Below are positions 1-10,486 of a DNA stretch of 64,000 nucleotides, piece after piece. Numbering within the stretch: position 1 is the first letter of the stretch; every line of letters starts with the position of its first letter. Origin of the DNA: Kiloniellaceae bacterium (lineage in GTDB: Bacteria > Pseudomonadota > Alphaproteobacteria > Kiloniellales > J153); the NCBI GenBank assembly GCA_021776095.1, contig JAJFGO010000003.1:165226-229225 (forward strand), read 5' to 3'. The translations under genes and the position numbers were made by a program. The notes under the pieces were generated by a model. It ran no database searches. It had not been told where the DNA came from and saw nothing but the letters and a program-made list of their open reading frames with translations.

Positions 1-188
1 AGGCTGAGCGCCACACCGCACAACCCCATGGCAATGGATAGGGCGGCGAGGCCGGAGGCCGCCTCCGCCTGGCTCGCGCCCACGCCGAGCAAGCCGTTCA
101 CCACCACGGCAAAGGAACTGCCGAAGCCGACAAATGCCACCAGGAGGCCGGTGGTCGCGGCCTGCATGGAGAACGTCGAGTCCTTCAT
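1..188 (-). CDS. BenE-family benzoate/H+ symporter, N-terminal part (cut by window edge)
   Basis: Reading the minus strand from the ATG at 188 gives an open frame to the window edge, about 62 residues starting MKDSTFSMQAATTGLL. The stretch 'VGFGSSFAVVVNGLLGVGAS' followed by a Gly/Ala/Leu-rich membrane segment matches the start of the BenE (YdcO-like) family, inner-membrane transporters linked to uptake of benzoate and related aromatic acids. It is missing from the ORF track because it is open at the edge. The start lies only 10 bases after the marC stop on the same strand, so marC and this gene may be co-transcribed. The family call is from recognition; the substrate is unproven. Confidence 0.72.
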   Translation of the reverse strand, partial: MKDSTFSMQAATTGLLVAFVGFGSSFAVVVNGLLGVGASQAEAASGLAALSIAMGLCGVALS

Positions 189-198
189 GGTGCCGCCG

Positions 199-825
199 TC
201 ACACCCCTGGCCAGGCGGCGTGGACGCCGTCGACGATGAACTGCACCGCCAAGGCGGCGAGAACGATGCCGGCGACCCGGCTGATGACGTTGATGCCCGT
301 GACCCCGAGCAAGCGCATGACCGGCCCGGTCAGCAGCAGGCAGATCAGCATGATCGCCAGAACCGCCCCCAGAACACCCAGGATCATGGCCTTGCCGGCC
401 AGATCCTCGGCCCGGCCCATGAGCAGCACGATGGAGGTCATGGCCCCGGGCCCGGCGATCAGGGGAATCGCCAGAGGGAAGACCGTGATGTCGGGGCGGG
501 CGCTGCCTTCTTCCTCTTCGTCGCTGGTGGTCGCGCGCAGGCCGGTGTGCTTGGCCATGACCATCTCGATGGACAGTAGCAAAAGCAGGATCCCGCCGGC
601 GATCCGGAAAGCGGGCAGGCCGATACCCAGCGCCCGCAACAAGGCCTCGCCGCCGACCGCGAAGGCGAGCAGGACTCCGGCGCCGATCAAGGTGCCGCGC
701 AGGGCCATGCGCCGTCGCTCGGCCGGGCTCGCATCGCCAGTCAGGCCGGCAAAGATCGGCACTACCCCGGGCGGGTCGATCACGACCAGCAGGGTCACGA
801 AGGCGGCGATCAGAGTATCGAGCAT
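199..825 (-). CDS. MarC-family integral membrane protein
   Basis: This 208-residue protein has about six hydrophobic segments, beginning MLDTLIAAFVTLLVVIDPPG. The 'IDPPGVVPIF' motif near the start, 'RIAGGILLLLLSIEMV' in the middle and 'FPLAIPLIAGPGAMTS' after an acidic loop (DEEEEGS) are hallmarks of the MarC/YhgN family of inner-membrane proteins, whose function is not settled (the old link to antibiotic resistance was not upheld). The ORF track starts 20 residues earlier, but that extension is not membrane-like and ATG 825 gives the usual family N-terminus. The gene runs toward the BenE-type gene and is divergent from alaS. Confidence 0.85.
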   Translation of the reverse strand: MLDTLIAAFVTLLVVIDPPGVVPIFAGLTGDASPAERRRMALRGTLIGAGVLLAFAVGGEALLRALGIGLPAFRIAGGILLLLLSIEMVMAKHTGLRATTSDEEEEGSARPDITVFPLAIPLIAGPGAMTSIVLLMGRAEDLAGKAMILGVLGAVLAIMLICLLLTGPVMRLLGVTGINVISRVAGIVLAALAVQFIVDGVHAAWPGV

Positions 826-898
826 GGGGGCCGAGCCTAGGGTTTGGACCGCGGCTATCATGCCTGGGCGGGATCGGCATCGCAATCAAGAGCAAAGT

Positions 899-997
899 CG
901 TCATCCCGGCCAGGCGTTAGCGCGAGCCGGGACCTTCGGTTTGGGCCAGTACCCGAAGACCCCGGATAAGCCCCTGGCGGCACTTTCCGGGATGACG
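899..997. repeat. Interspersed palindromic repeat element between marC and alaS
   Basis: The two ends form a perfect 11-bp inverted repeat, CGTCATCCCGG at 899-909 and CCGGGATGACG at 987-997. Inside lie 'agcgcgagccggga' and 'ccccggataag' blocks. This arrangement (outer gtcatcccgg arms, GC-rich inner arms, about 100 bp, intergenic) resembles the non-coding palindromic repeats scattered through many alphaproteobacterial genomes, which fold into a long imperfect hairpin in RNA. I found only this copy in the window. It sits in the alaS leader region, so it could affect alaS mRNA, but that is inference. Confidence 0.6.
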
Positions 998-1052
998 CGC
1001 GACTATGAGGCTGCCGCTTGCCCGATTTCGGGGGAAGCCTTAAGTAAGGGGC

Positions 1053-3725
<2,673 letters not shown>

Positions 3726-3750
3726 GTCGAGGCGGCTCCCGCATGACACA

Positions 3751-4281
3751 ATGACGACGCACGACTTCGCATTTGCCGGCTGCCGGTTTTTGGCTCTCTA
3801 CTGGGCGGTAAGGGCGACAGAAAATATTACTTCCGCGGTGTTCGGCTGGATCGCTTTGCGGCAAAATCTGGACGTTCAAGATGAATTAGTTCCGACAGAA
3901 TTTTTCTACTTCCTTCCATTAGTATTGTACGTCTTTGCCGCCCTTTTCTTGTGGTTCAGCGCTGCTTGGCTGGCTCGATACATCGCACCGAACACAAGCG
4001 GTGGAGCTGAATCAGGTTCGTGGAGTCGTGTCGACGCTCAAGCAATTGTCTTCGCGGCGGTTGGTCTTTTCGTCATACTTGGGGCGCTCCCGGAACTTGG
4101 CTACGCCATATTCCAGTTTTTTCGATTGTATGATCTCGAGAATCAGTTCGAAAGGGCGTTTGGGGCGCCCGGTAGACTCTACGAATTGGCGGTCCGAACG
4201 ATCTTGGGGGTGCTACTTGTATTTGGTGCAAGAGCGTTAAGTCGATTGCTGATCCGGCTCCGGACGGCTGGGCTAAAATGA
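3751..4281 (+). CDS. Small multi-pass membrane protein, function unknown
   Basis: I do not recognise this 176-residue protein. It starts MTTHDFAFAGCRFLALYWAVR and has about four hydrophobic segments: near residues 10-30, 50-72 ('FFYFLPLVLYVFAALFLWF'), 95-118 and 145-165. The ORF track begins 60 residues earlier inside alaS, but that extension is an Arg-rich shadow; ATG 3751 lies 25 bases after the alaS stop. Base composition is noticeably more AT-rich than alaS or the peptidase downstream, and codon choice is less biased, which hints at a more recent arrival. There is no motif suggesting transport or enzymatic activity. Confidence 0.6.
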   Translation: MTTHDFAFAGCRFLALYWAVRATENITSAVFGWIALRQNLDVQDELVPTEFFYFLPLVLYVFAALFLWFSAAWLARYIAPNTSGGAESGSWSRVDAQAIVFAAVGLFVILGALPELGYAIFQFFRLYDLENQFERAFGAPGRLYELAVRTILGVLLVFGARALSRLLIRLRTAGLK

Positions 4282-4327
4282 ACAATGTTGACTTATTCGC
4301 CAGTGCAACCATGAGTGTTGGGTAAGC

Positions 4328-5434
4328 GTGAGACACACCCCTTCTGGAAAACCGCGCGCGCGAGCACTGGGCATCCCCTTTGACGGCGCACCCGGCGCGT
4401 TCAATGCAATCACGGATGTCGCCGGGGTGGAAGTCGGCTATTGCACCATGATCTCGGGCGAGGGGCCGCTGGTCGTGGGGCAGGGGCCGGTACGCACAGG
4501 GGTCACCGCCATCTGTCCACGGGGCCGGAAAGGTGTGGCCACACCGGTGTTTGCCGGCGGGCACAGTCTGAACGGCAACGGCGAGATGACTGGTTTCGTC
4601 TGGATCGAGGAATCCGGAAACCTGGGCGGTCCGATTACTATCACCAACACGCACTCCTGCGGCATCGCGCGCGATGCCACGTTGCGCTGGCTGGTCGAGC
4701 ATGGTGGGGTCGATTTCGATCAGGATTGGTGGGGCCTGCCGGTAGCGGCCGAGACCTATGACGGCAAGCTGAACGACATCAACGGCTTTCATGTCCGCGA
4801 GGCTCATGTCTTCGCGGCCTTCGATGATGCACGTGGCGGCGCCATTGAGGAAGGTAGCGTCGGCGGCGGCACGGGCATGATCTGCTATGAGTTCAAGGGT
4901 GGCTCCGGCACCGCCTCCCGGCGGGTTGAATTGGCGGGAGAGACTTTTACCCTCGGCGCCTTCGTGCAAGCTAACTTCGGCCGGCGCGAGCAGTTGACGA
5001 TCGCCGGTGTGCCGGTCGGTCGGCATTTGCCCAAGCGCGATAGCGGCCCCGATCAAGGCTCCATCATCGGCATTGTCGCGACCGATGCGCCGCTCTTGCC
5101 CCATCAACTGAAACGTCTAGCGCGCCGTTGCGGCCTGGGTATCGGACGTTCGGGCGCTGTGGCCGCTCATTCTTCCGGCGATATCTTCATGGCGATTTCG
5201 ACGGCCAATGCGGGCTCGGTCGCGGCCGCGGGACAGATATGCAAAGCGGACTTCGTGCCAGATGCTGATCTAACCCCGCTGTTCGAAGCGGTGATTCAGG
5301 CGGTCGACGAAGCCATCGTCAATGCCCTGGTGGTCAACGAGACCATGACCGGGCGCGATGGGGTCACTGTCGAGGCGTTACCGCATGACCGGTTGCAAGA
5401 CATTCTGCGGCAATACAGACGATTGTCGAACTGA
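4328..5434 (+). CDS. P1-family (S58, DmpA-like) aminopeptidase
   Basis: The 368-residue product matches the DmpA/BapA-type N-terminal nucleophile peptidases, which split L-aminoacyl amides, D-Ala esters or beta-peptides after self-cleavage into two chains. Supporting motifs are 'ALGIPFDGAPGAFNAITDVAGVEVG' (family N-terminus), 'GNGEMTGFVWIEESG', 'GGGTGMICYEFKGGSGTASR' near residues 178-198, and 'HSSGDIFMAISTAN' from about residue 281, which aligns with the family's nucleophile-containing Ser-Gly-Asp segment. Length is typical. There is no signal peptide, so it should be cytoplasmic. It is convergent with the MscS gene. The substrate cannot be read from sequence. Confidence 0.88.
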   Translation: MRHTPSGKPRARALGIPFDGAPGAFNAITDVAGVEVGYCTMISGEGPLVVGQGPVRTGVTAICPRGRKGVATPVFAGGHSLNGNGEMTGFVWIEESGNLGGPITITNTHSCGIARDATLRWLVEHGGVDFDQDWWGLPVAAETYDGKLNDINGFHVREAHVFAAFDDARGGAIEEGSVGGGTGMICYEFKGGSGTASRRVELAGETFTLGAFVQANFGRREQLTIAGVPVGRHLPKRDSGPDQGSIIGIVATDAPLLPHQLKRLARRCGLGIGRSGAVAAHSSGDIFMAISTANAGSVAAAGQICKADFVPDADLTPLFEAVIQAVDEAIVNALVVNETMTGRDGVTVEALPHDRLQDILRQYRRLSN

Positions 5435-5460
5435 CCTGCCCGCGCCACGCCAGCCGCCAC

Positions 5461-6312
5461 TTACACCGCCGCCGGCTTTTCCTGAAACAGGTGCACGTCA
5501 CGCTGCGGGAAGGGGATGGAGATTCCCTCCGCGTCCAGGCGTTGCTTGGACAACTTGTTCAGGTCGAATAGAAGGTTCCAGTAATTCGCCGTGTTGGTCC
5601 AGCAGCGCATATTGAGATTGACCGAGCTGTCAGCCAGGGCCTTGACCATGACCTGGGGCACCGGGTCGTCGTGGACTCGCTCGTCTCGCGTCAATTCATC
5701 CATCAGGGCGGCTTGAGCTTTGTCGATGTCATCGGCGTAGCTTATGCCGACGACAATATCGAGCCGGCGCGTGGGCAGGCGCGTGTAATTGGTGATCGCG
5801 CGGTTCCAGAGCATGGAGTTCGGAACCTCGACGTAGACCCCGTCGAAGGTCGTCATGTGAGTAGTGAACAAGCCGATCTCGTCGATCGTGCCGGCGACTC
5901 CCTGGGCGTCGATATAGTCGCCGGCGCGGAACGGCCGCAGGAACAAGAGCATGATTCCGGCGGCGATGTTTTGCAGAGTGCCTTGCAAGGCTAAGCCGAC
6001 AGCCAAGCCGGCGGCGCCCAGCATGGCGATGATGCTGGCGGTCTGAATCCCGAACTGGGCCAGGACCGCGATCAGGACCATGATCAAGATTATGTAGCGC
6101 ACGATGTTGGCGAAGAAGGGCTTGAGCGTGTCGTCGATCCGCTCGGTCTTGTTCAAGGTGCGGATGACGCCGTTACGCGCCCAGTTGGCCACGAACCGGC
6201 CAACCATGAGAATCGCGATCGCGCCCAGGATATCCAGGCCGTACTTCACCGCCAGGTCCGTGAACTCGGTGGCGTAGGCCATGAATTGTTCTTCGTTTAA
6301 AGATTCCGGCAC
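5461..6312 (-). CDS. Small-conductance mechanosensitive channel, MscS family
   Basis: The 283-residue length fits MscS itself, an inner-membrane heptameric channel that opens under hypo-osmotic stress. Three N-terminal membrane segments are visible, the last being the pore helix 'LGAAGLAVGLALQGTLQNIAAG' with its Gly/Ala spacing, followed by 'RPFRAGDYI', the start of the beta domain, and 'VEVPNSMLWNRAITNYTRLPTRR' further on. The likely start is GTG 6312, which has a GGAGGGGG site just upstream; an in-frame ATG lies ten codons later. The C-terminal 'IPFPQRDVHLFQ' is the usual family ending. It follows the cyclophilin gene on the same strand. Confidence 0.93.
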   Translation of the reverse strand: MPESLNEEQFMAYATEFTDLAVKYGLDILGAIAILMVGRFVANWARNGVIRTLNKTERIDDTLKPFFANIVRYIILIMVLIAVLAQFGIQTASIIAMLGAAGLAVGLALQGTLQNIAAGIMLLFLRPFRAGDYIDAQGVAGTIDEIGLFTTHMTTFDGVYVEVPNSMLWNRAITNYTRLPTRRLDIVVGISYADDIDKAQAALMDELTRDERVHDDPVPQVMVKALADSSVNLNMRCWTNTANYWNLLFDLNKLSKQRLDAEGISIPFPQRDVHLFQEKPAAV

Positions 6313-6345
6313 AGCTACCCCCTCCGAAAGTATCCCTCAGAGATC

Positions 6346-6368
6346 CGCCCGGCGGTGACCGCCGGGCG
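6346..6368 (-). terminator. GC-rich hairpin after the cyclophilin gene
   Basis: A perfect 10-bp stem, CGCCCGGCGG at 6346-6355 and CCGCCGGGCG at 6359-6368, encloses a three-base loop. It begins 9 bases after the cyclophilin stop in the direction of transcription. No T-run follows, so it may be an mRNA 3' stabiliser or a weak terminator rather than a classic intrinsic one. Confidence 0.45.
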
Positions 6369-6376
6369 AACTCAAT

Positions 6377-6934
6377 CTAGTCTTTGATGTCGGCTTTGAC
6401 CCGCATGCGCACGATCTTGTCCGGGTCGTCGACCTCGCCGCTGCGGCTCCCTGACGGCGCTTTTTTGATGTCGTCGACATGCTCCATACCGTCGATCACA
6501 CGGCCCCAGACCGTGTATTGACCGTCCAAATGCGAGGCGGTGTCAAAGGTGATGAAGAATTGGCTATCGGCGCTATTGGGGCTCTGCGAACGCGCCATGC
6601 CCAAGGTACCGCGCAAGAACGGCTCACGTGAGAACTCGGCGTCGAGCTTTTGGCCGGAACCACCGGTCCCGGTACCCGTCGGATCTCCGGTCTGGGCCAT
6701 GAAGCCGTCGATCACCCGGTGGAACACGATGCCGTCGTAGAATCCCTCGCGGGTCAATTCCTTGATCCGCGCGACATGATTGGGCGCCACATCGGGTAGC
6801 AACTGGATGATAATCTCACCGCTTTCGACCTCTAGAACGAGGACGTTTTCCGGGTCCGGCGCGGCCTCGGCTCCACTGGGGTTCGCTGACAAGGCAATTC
6901 CAATCACAGTTAGAATTTTCAGAATCTTGTTCAT
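6377..6934 (-). CDS. Periplasmic cyclophilin-type peptidyl-prolyl isomerase
   Basis: This 185-residue protein has a cleavable signal peptide (MNKILKILTVIGIALSANPSGAEA) and then a single cyclophilin domain. 'FYDGIVFHRVIDGFMAQTGD' is the family signature with the catalytic Arg in 'FHRV', and 'SPNSADSQFFITF' is the second substrate-binding block. It should catalyse cis-trans isomerisation of prolyl bonds in exported proteins, like PpiA. It lies downstream of icd on the same strand with a 32-base gap, so the two may share a transcript. A hairpin follows the stop. Confidence 0.93.
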   Translation of the reverse strand: MNKILKILTVIGIALSANPSGAEAAPDPENVLVLEVESGEIIIQLLPDVAPNHVARIKELTREGFYDGIVFHRVIDGFMAQTGDPTGTGTGGSGQKLDAEFSREPFLRGTLGMARSQSPNSADSQFFITFDTASHLDGQYTVWGRVIDGMEHVDDIKKAPSGSRSGEVDDPDKIVRMRVKADIKD

Positions 6935-6966
6935 GTTCTCAACCTAAAGTCTTAAGTCGACACGGT

Positions 6967-8181
6967 TCATGCCAAAGCCGCCTGCAGATTATTGTCCAGG
7001 GCGGTCATGAACTCCTCGGTGGTCAGCCATTTTTGCTGCGGGCTGATCAGGAGCGCGAGGTCCTTGGTCATCTGGCCCTGTTCGACCGTCTCGATGCAAA
7101 CCCGTTCCAGGGTCTCGGCGAACTTGACCACCTCGGGCGTGCCGTCGAAGGTGCCCCGGTAATACAGCCCGCGGGTCCAGGCGAAGATCGAGGCGATTGG
7201 GTTGGTCGAGGTTGGCTTGCCTTGCTGATGCAGGCGGTAGTGGCGGGTCACCGTGCCGTGCGCCGCCTCGGCCTCGACTGTCTTGCCATCCGGGGTCATG
7301 AGGACCGAGGTCATCAGGCCCAAGGATCCGAAGCCCTGCGCCACGGTATCCGATTGCACGTCGCCGTCGTAGTTCTTGCAGGCCCAGACATAGCCGCCGG
7401 ACCATTTCATCGCGGCCGCCACCATGTCGTCGATCAGGCGATGCTCGTAGGTGATCCCCTTGGCCTCGAACTTGGCCTTGAATTCGGCCTCGAAGATCTC
7501 CTGGAACAGGTCCTTGAAGCGGCCGTCATAGACTTTCAGGATCGTGTTCTTGGTCGAGAGATAGACCGGCCAGCCCAGGTTGAGGCCGTAATTCAGGCAG
7601 GCCCGGGCAAACCCGCGGATCGATTCGTCCAGGTTGTACATGCCCATGGCGACGCCGGCCTCGGGAAAATCGAAGATTTCATGGGTCTGGGCCGCGCCGC
7701 CGTCAGCCGGCTGAAAGGTCATGGTCAGCTTGCCCGGACCGGGGATCTTCATATCCGTGGCCCGGTACTGGTCGCCGAAGGCGTGACGGCCAATGACGAT
7801 GGGCAGCGTCCAGCTCGGCACCAGGCGCGGCACATTGCTGACGATGATCGGCTGGCGGAACACGGTGCCGCCCAGGATGTTGCGGATCGTTCCGTTGGGC
7901 GAGCGCCACATCTTTTTCAGGTTGAATTCTTCGACCCGCGCCTCGTCCGGCGTGATGGTCGCGCACTTGACGCCGACGCCGTGCTCTTTGATCGCGTTGG
8001 CCGAATCGATTGTGACCTGGTCGTCGGTTGCGTCCCGGTGTTCGATCGAGAGGTCGTAGTATTTCAAGTCAATATCGAGGTAGGGCTGGATCAGCCGTTC
8101 CCTGATCCTGGCCCAAATGATGCGCGTCATCTCGTCGCCGTCGATTTCGACGACGGGGTTCTTTACTTTGATTTTCGCCAT
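6967..8181 (-). CDS. icd: NADP-dependent isocitrate dehydrogenase (TCA cycle)
   Basis: The 404-residue enzyme oxidatively decarboxylates isocitrate to 2-oxoglutarate with NADP+. The N-terminus '[18 protein letters not shown]', the substrate block '[19 protein letters not shown]' and '[19 protein letters not shown]' place it in the homodimeric subfamily shared with eukaryotes, common in alphaproteobacteria and distinct from the E. coli type. The ORF track begins at a TTG four codons earlier; ATG 8181 gives MAKIKVKNP and has a GGAG site at good spacing, so it is the likely start. Proximity to alaS echoes the recA-alaS-icd neighbourhood of related genomes. Confidence 0.97.
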   Translation of the reverse strand: MAKIKVKNPVVEIDGDEMTRIIWARIRERLIQPYLDIDLKYYDLSIEHRDATDDQVTIDSANAIKEHGVGVKCATITPDEARVEEFNLKKMWRSPNGTIRNILGGTVFRQPIIVSNVPRLVPSWTLPIVIGRHAFGDQYRATDMKIPGPGKLTMTFQPADGGAAQTHEIFDFPEAGVAMGMYNLDESIRGFARACLNYGLNLGWPVYLSTKNTILKVYDGRFKDLFQEIFEAEFKAKFEAKGITYEHRLIDDMVAAAMKWSGGYVWACKNYDGDVQSDTVAQGFGSLGLMTSVLMTPDGKTVEAEAAHGTVTRHYRLHQQGKPTSTNPIASIFAWTRGLYYRGTFDGTPEVVKFAETLERVCIETVEQGQMTKDLALLISPQQKWLTTEEFMTALDNNLQAALA

Positions 8182-8270
8182 TATCGTCTCCAAACGCCGC
8201 GTCCGTCACGGCGCCCGGAACATAGCCAGCCGGTTTAGATGGCGCAAGATTGCCTTGGCCGCGCGGCGCG

Positions 8271-9113
8271 CTATTTGGCCACAGCGGCCGGTACGACCCC
8301 CTGAGACGCGCGTGCGGCCCGCGCCGCCTCGGGCGCGATAAAGAACCCGGTCAAGGTGGCGCGAACGTTGTCGCCGGCGGCCGCGCTGACCGGATTGATA
8401 CAATGAGCGCAGCCCAGGGAAACAATTACCAATCGGTTTGGCTTCGGCATGACGTAGCGCCCGGCCCCGGTTTCGAGGAGCTTTTTGTTTTCCCAGGTGT
8501 TTTCCAGGTGCTGGCCGAAACGTTTAGTCTTGTCCGGGTGATAGATACTTGTATGGGACGGATCGTGCGGATCGAACGCCGCGCCCATCTTTTCGCGTGC
8601 CGGATCGTCGGCGATCATTAGTTCGCCGCCCCATTTCACGTTCCAATTGGGATGGGCGTAATAGATGTAGGCGCCTGAGTATCGGCCCAAATCCAGGTGC
8701 CATGATAGCCCGGTGCCCTGGGGGTAGAGAAAGGCGCGGGTGGTAAAACCGCACCAATCCTGGGGTTGGCGTCCGATCAGGTCGCTCCAGTCATCGCCAT
8801 GTTGCAGTATGGTCTGGAACAGTTGATCGATCGGCCGGCCGGTCGGGAAGACGCACTGCTGGACCATCTCGGGCGGCAGCACCATGTGTTGGGGCACCTG
8901 ATTGGCGACCCGGGCCGTCGTTTCGTTGGAAAAAAGAACCGGCCCGGCCAGAGGCGAACCGTCGCACAAACGCCAGGTTTTGGCCCACATCTGCTGATGA
9001 ACAGATGTGTAATTTGTGCGCTGCATATATTCCCAGACCGCCTGAAATTCGGCCGGCGGCAGAACATCGTCGTATACCGCGAACGACGATGTCCGCGTCA
9101 CTTCCGTGACCAT
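8271..9113 (-). CDS. 2-oxoglutarate/Fe(II)-dependent oxygenase, prolyl-hydroxylase-like
   Basis: The 280-residue protein shows the jelly-roll dioxygenase iron triad: His139 and Asp141 in 'GLSWHLDLGRYSGAYIYY' and His237 in 'LGCAHCINPV', with Arg251 in 'RATLTGFF' placed to hold 2-oxoglutarate. The region between (GGELMIADDP) is the usual 'GGEL' strand of prolyl-4-hydroxylase-like members. Such enzymes hydroxylate peptides or small molecules; the substrate here is unknown. There is no signal peptide. The gene stands alone between icd and the DUF1127 gene, with no partner suggesting a pathway. Confidence 0.8.
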   Translation of the reverse strand: MVTEVTRTSSFAVYDDVLPPAEFQAVWEYMQRTNYTSVHQQMWAKTWRLCDGSPLAGPVLFSNETTARVANQVPQHMVLPPEMVQQCVFPTGRPIDQLFQTILQHGDDWSDLIGRQPQDWCGFTTRAFLYPQGTGLSWHLDLGRYSGAYIYYAHPNWNVKWGGELMIADDPAREKMGAAFDPHDPSHTSIYHPDKTKRFGQHLENTWENKKLLETGAGRYVMPKPNRLVIVSLGCAHCINPVSAAAGDNVRATLTGFFIAPEAARAARASQGVVPAAVAK

Positions 9114-9272
9114 GGCTTGCCCTCTCCCAATGCCAAGCCCGTTTTGACTACGATAGCATTCTAACCAGCGGCTTAGCTACCGTTATCGCGCCCGAGGACA
9201 GGGCAGGACGTGGGAAACGCCCGGCCTTTCTCATTGAGGAAATCATTCCTCATATGTCGAAAATTGACGCGA

Positions 9273-9533
9273 TCAGGCAGTTCTCGCCGGGCGCCGGGCG
9301 CGATTTCGGATCGCCAGCGGTCCTTCGCCCTGTTGTTGCCTTGGGCCGTGGAGGCTGCCAGGCATCCCGTACAACTCAAGGTGGCCTTCAACCCGGTCAC
9401 GGATCTCGCCGCGTTCGATTCCGATGTCGCGTAGATGGTGATCGCTGAGCACAGAAAGTTGACGGATGGCTTCCTGTCGCTCGTGCGTCCTGGCGAGCCA
9501 GCTAAAGATGCGTCTCCATATGGATGGCTTCAT
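9273..9533 (-). CDS. DUF1127 (YjiS-like) small protein
   Basis: The 86-residue product contains a clear DUF1127 core, 'RQEAIRQLSVLSDHHLRDIGIERGEI', preceded by 'MKPSIWRRIFSWLARTHE'. Such short Arg-rich proteins are abundant in alphaproteobacteria; some members affect RNA turnover or phosphate and stress responses, but the role here is unknown. ATG 9533 is preferred over the ORF-track start because GGGAACGG lies just upstream and the domain begins normally there. It is divergent from the WYL regulator, and two palindromes lie in the gap between them. Confidence 0.8.
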   Translation of the reverse strand: MKPSIWRRIFSWLARTHERQEAIRQLSVLSDHHLRDIGIERGEIRDRVEGHLELYGMPGSLHGPRQQQGEGPLAIRNRARRPARTA

Positions 9534-9619
9534 ATCCGTTCCCGTTGGGCTAGGGTTGGCTTGAGCGGCCCTGGGCACTCGCCTCGGCGCTCCTCAGATT
9601 TTATGAATTTACCTGCTGG

Positions 9620-9643
9620 CTCCTGACACCATGGTGGCAGGAG
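9620..9643. promoter_or_regulatory. 24-bp palindrome, operator candidate (distal site)
   Basis: A 24-bp near-perfect palindrome, arms CTCCTGACACCA and TGGTGGCAGGAG with one mismatched pair. It lies between the divergent DUF1127 and WYL-regulator genes and shares the CTGACAC core with the palindrome at 9666-9682. The two centres are about 42 bp apart, roughly four helical turns, consistent with one protein binding both. Confidence 0.55.
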
Positions 9644-9665
9644 GGCTTTGCTAGGGTCGCTTCAA

Positions 9666-9682
9666 CTGACACTCTGTGTCAG
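9666..9682. promoter_or_regulatory. Palindrome CTGACAC-TCT-GTGTCAG, operator candidate (proximal site)
   Basis: Seven-base perfect arms (CTGACAC and GTGTCAG) flank a three-base centre. The site ends 37 bases before the ATG of the WYL regulator, in the region expected to hold its promoter, so autorepression is plausible. TGACA/TGTCA-type palindromes fit HTH-WYL repressor operators as I recall them; the assignment here is inference. Confidence 0.55.
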
Positions 9683-9719
9683 GAGGCCTACTTGAGACAT
9701 CCATCGCCGGAACCCTGCC

Positions 9720-10397
9720 ATGCGCCGTGCCGACCGCCTGTTCGAGATCATTCAGATTCTGCGGCGCCGGAAATTGGTTCGGGCCCGTGACCTGGCGGAC
9801 AAGCTCGAGATCTCGGAGCGCACGGTTTACCGCGATATGCGCGACCTCATGGCCAGCGGGGTGCCGATCGACGGCGAGGCGGGTGTCGGATACATATTGC
9901 GAGGAGGCTACGACTTGCCCCCGATCATGTTTGAGGAAGAGGAAATCGAGGCTTTGGTCTTGGGCGTGCGGATCGTCGAATCCTGGGCCGATCCGAAGCT
10001 TGCCGATGCCGCCGGCCGGGTGATCGCCAAGGTCGAGGCGGTGGTGCCGGAGCGCCTGCGCCGTCACATGGCCGACACGGCGCTCTTGGCGCCCAGCGAT
10101 CACTATGCCGAGCCGCTGACTATCGATCCCACAGCGCTGCGTGAGGCCATTCGCAAGACGCGCAAGGTCGAATTTAGCTACCGGGACCGGGAAGCGGCCG
10201 CGACCCGGCGCACGGTTCGACCGCTAGCCCTGGCCTTTTACGGACCGGTTTGGTTGCTGGCGTCCTGGTGTGAGCTGCGCCATGATTTCCGGGCCTTCCG
10301 CCTCGACCGGATGGCGGAACTCGCAGTCCTGGACGAGGTCTTTCCGATTGAGCCCGGTAAGACCATCACTGACTATCTGGCACAAGATACTCGATGA
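9720..10397 (+). CDS. HTH-WYL transcriptional regulator (YafY family)
   Basis: The 225-residue protein has an N-terminal DeoR-like helix-turn-helix ('RADRLFEIIQILRR', then 'RDLADKLEISERTVYRDMRDL', residues 1-45) and a C-terminal WYL domain ('AIRKTRKVEFSYRDREAAATRRTVRPLALAFYG', then 'LLASWCELRHDFRAFRLDRM', about residues 140-205). WYL domains bind small ligands or nucleic acid and tune DNA binding. Two CTGACAC-type palindromes lie directly upstream and are the likely operators. Targets may include itself, the divergent DUF1127 gene and possibly the nitronate monooxygenase gene 89 bases downstream. Length is normal for the family. Confidence 0.9.
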   Translation: MRRADRLFEIIQILRRRKLVRARDLADKLEISERTVYRDMRDLMASGVPIDGEAGVGYILRGGYDLPPIMFEEEEIEALVLGVRIVESWADPKLADAAGRVIAKVEAVVPERLRRHMADTALLAPSDHYAEPLTIDPTALREAIRKTRKVEFSYRDREAAATRRTVRPLALAFYGPVWLLASWCELRHDFRAFRLDRMAELAVLDEVFPIEPGKTITDYLAQDTR

Positions 10398-10486
10398 GGG
10401 TTTCGCGCTGAGGCCTTGCAGCGGGACCGGCCCAGGGGCAAGATTCCTACCCCTATCTGACAAATCGCCTTAGGAGCAGGGCCAAA

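Noticed and set aside
7033-8238. 401-residue plus-strand ORF opposite icd
   Set aside because: Shadow of icd with His/Arg/Gly-rich low-complexity sequence.
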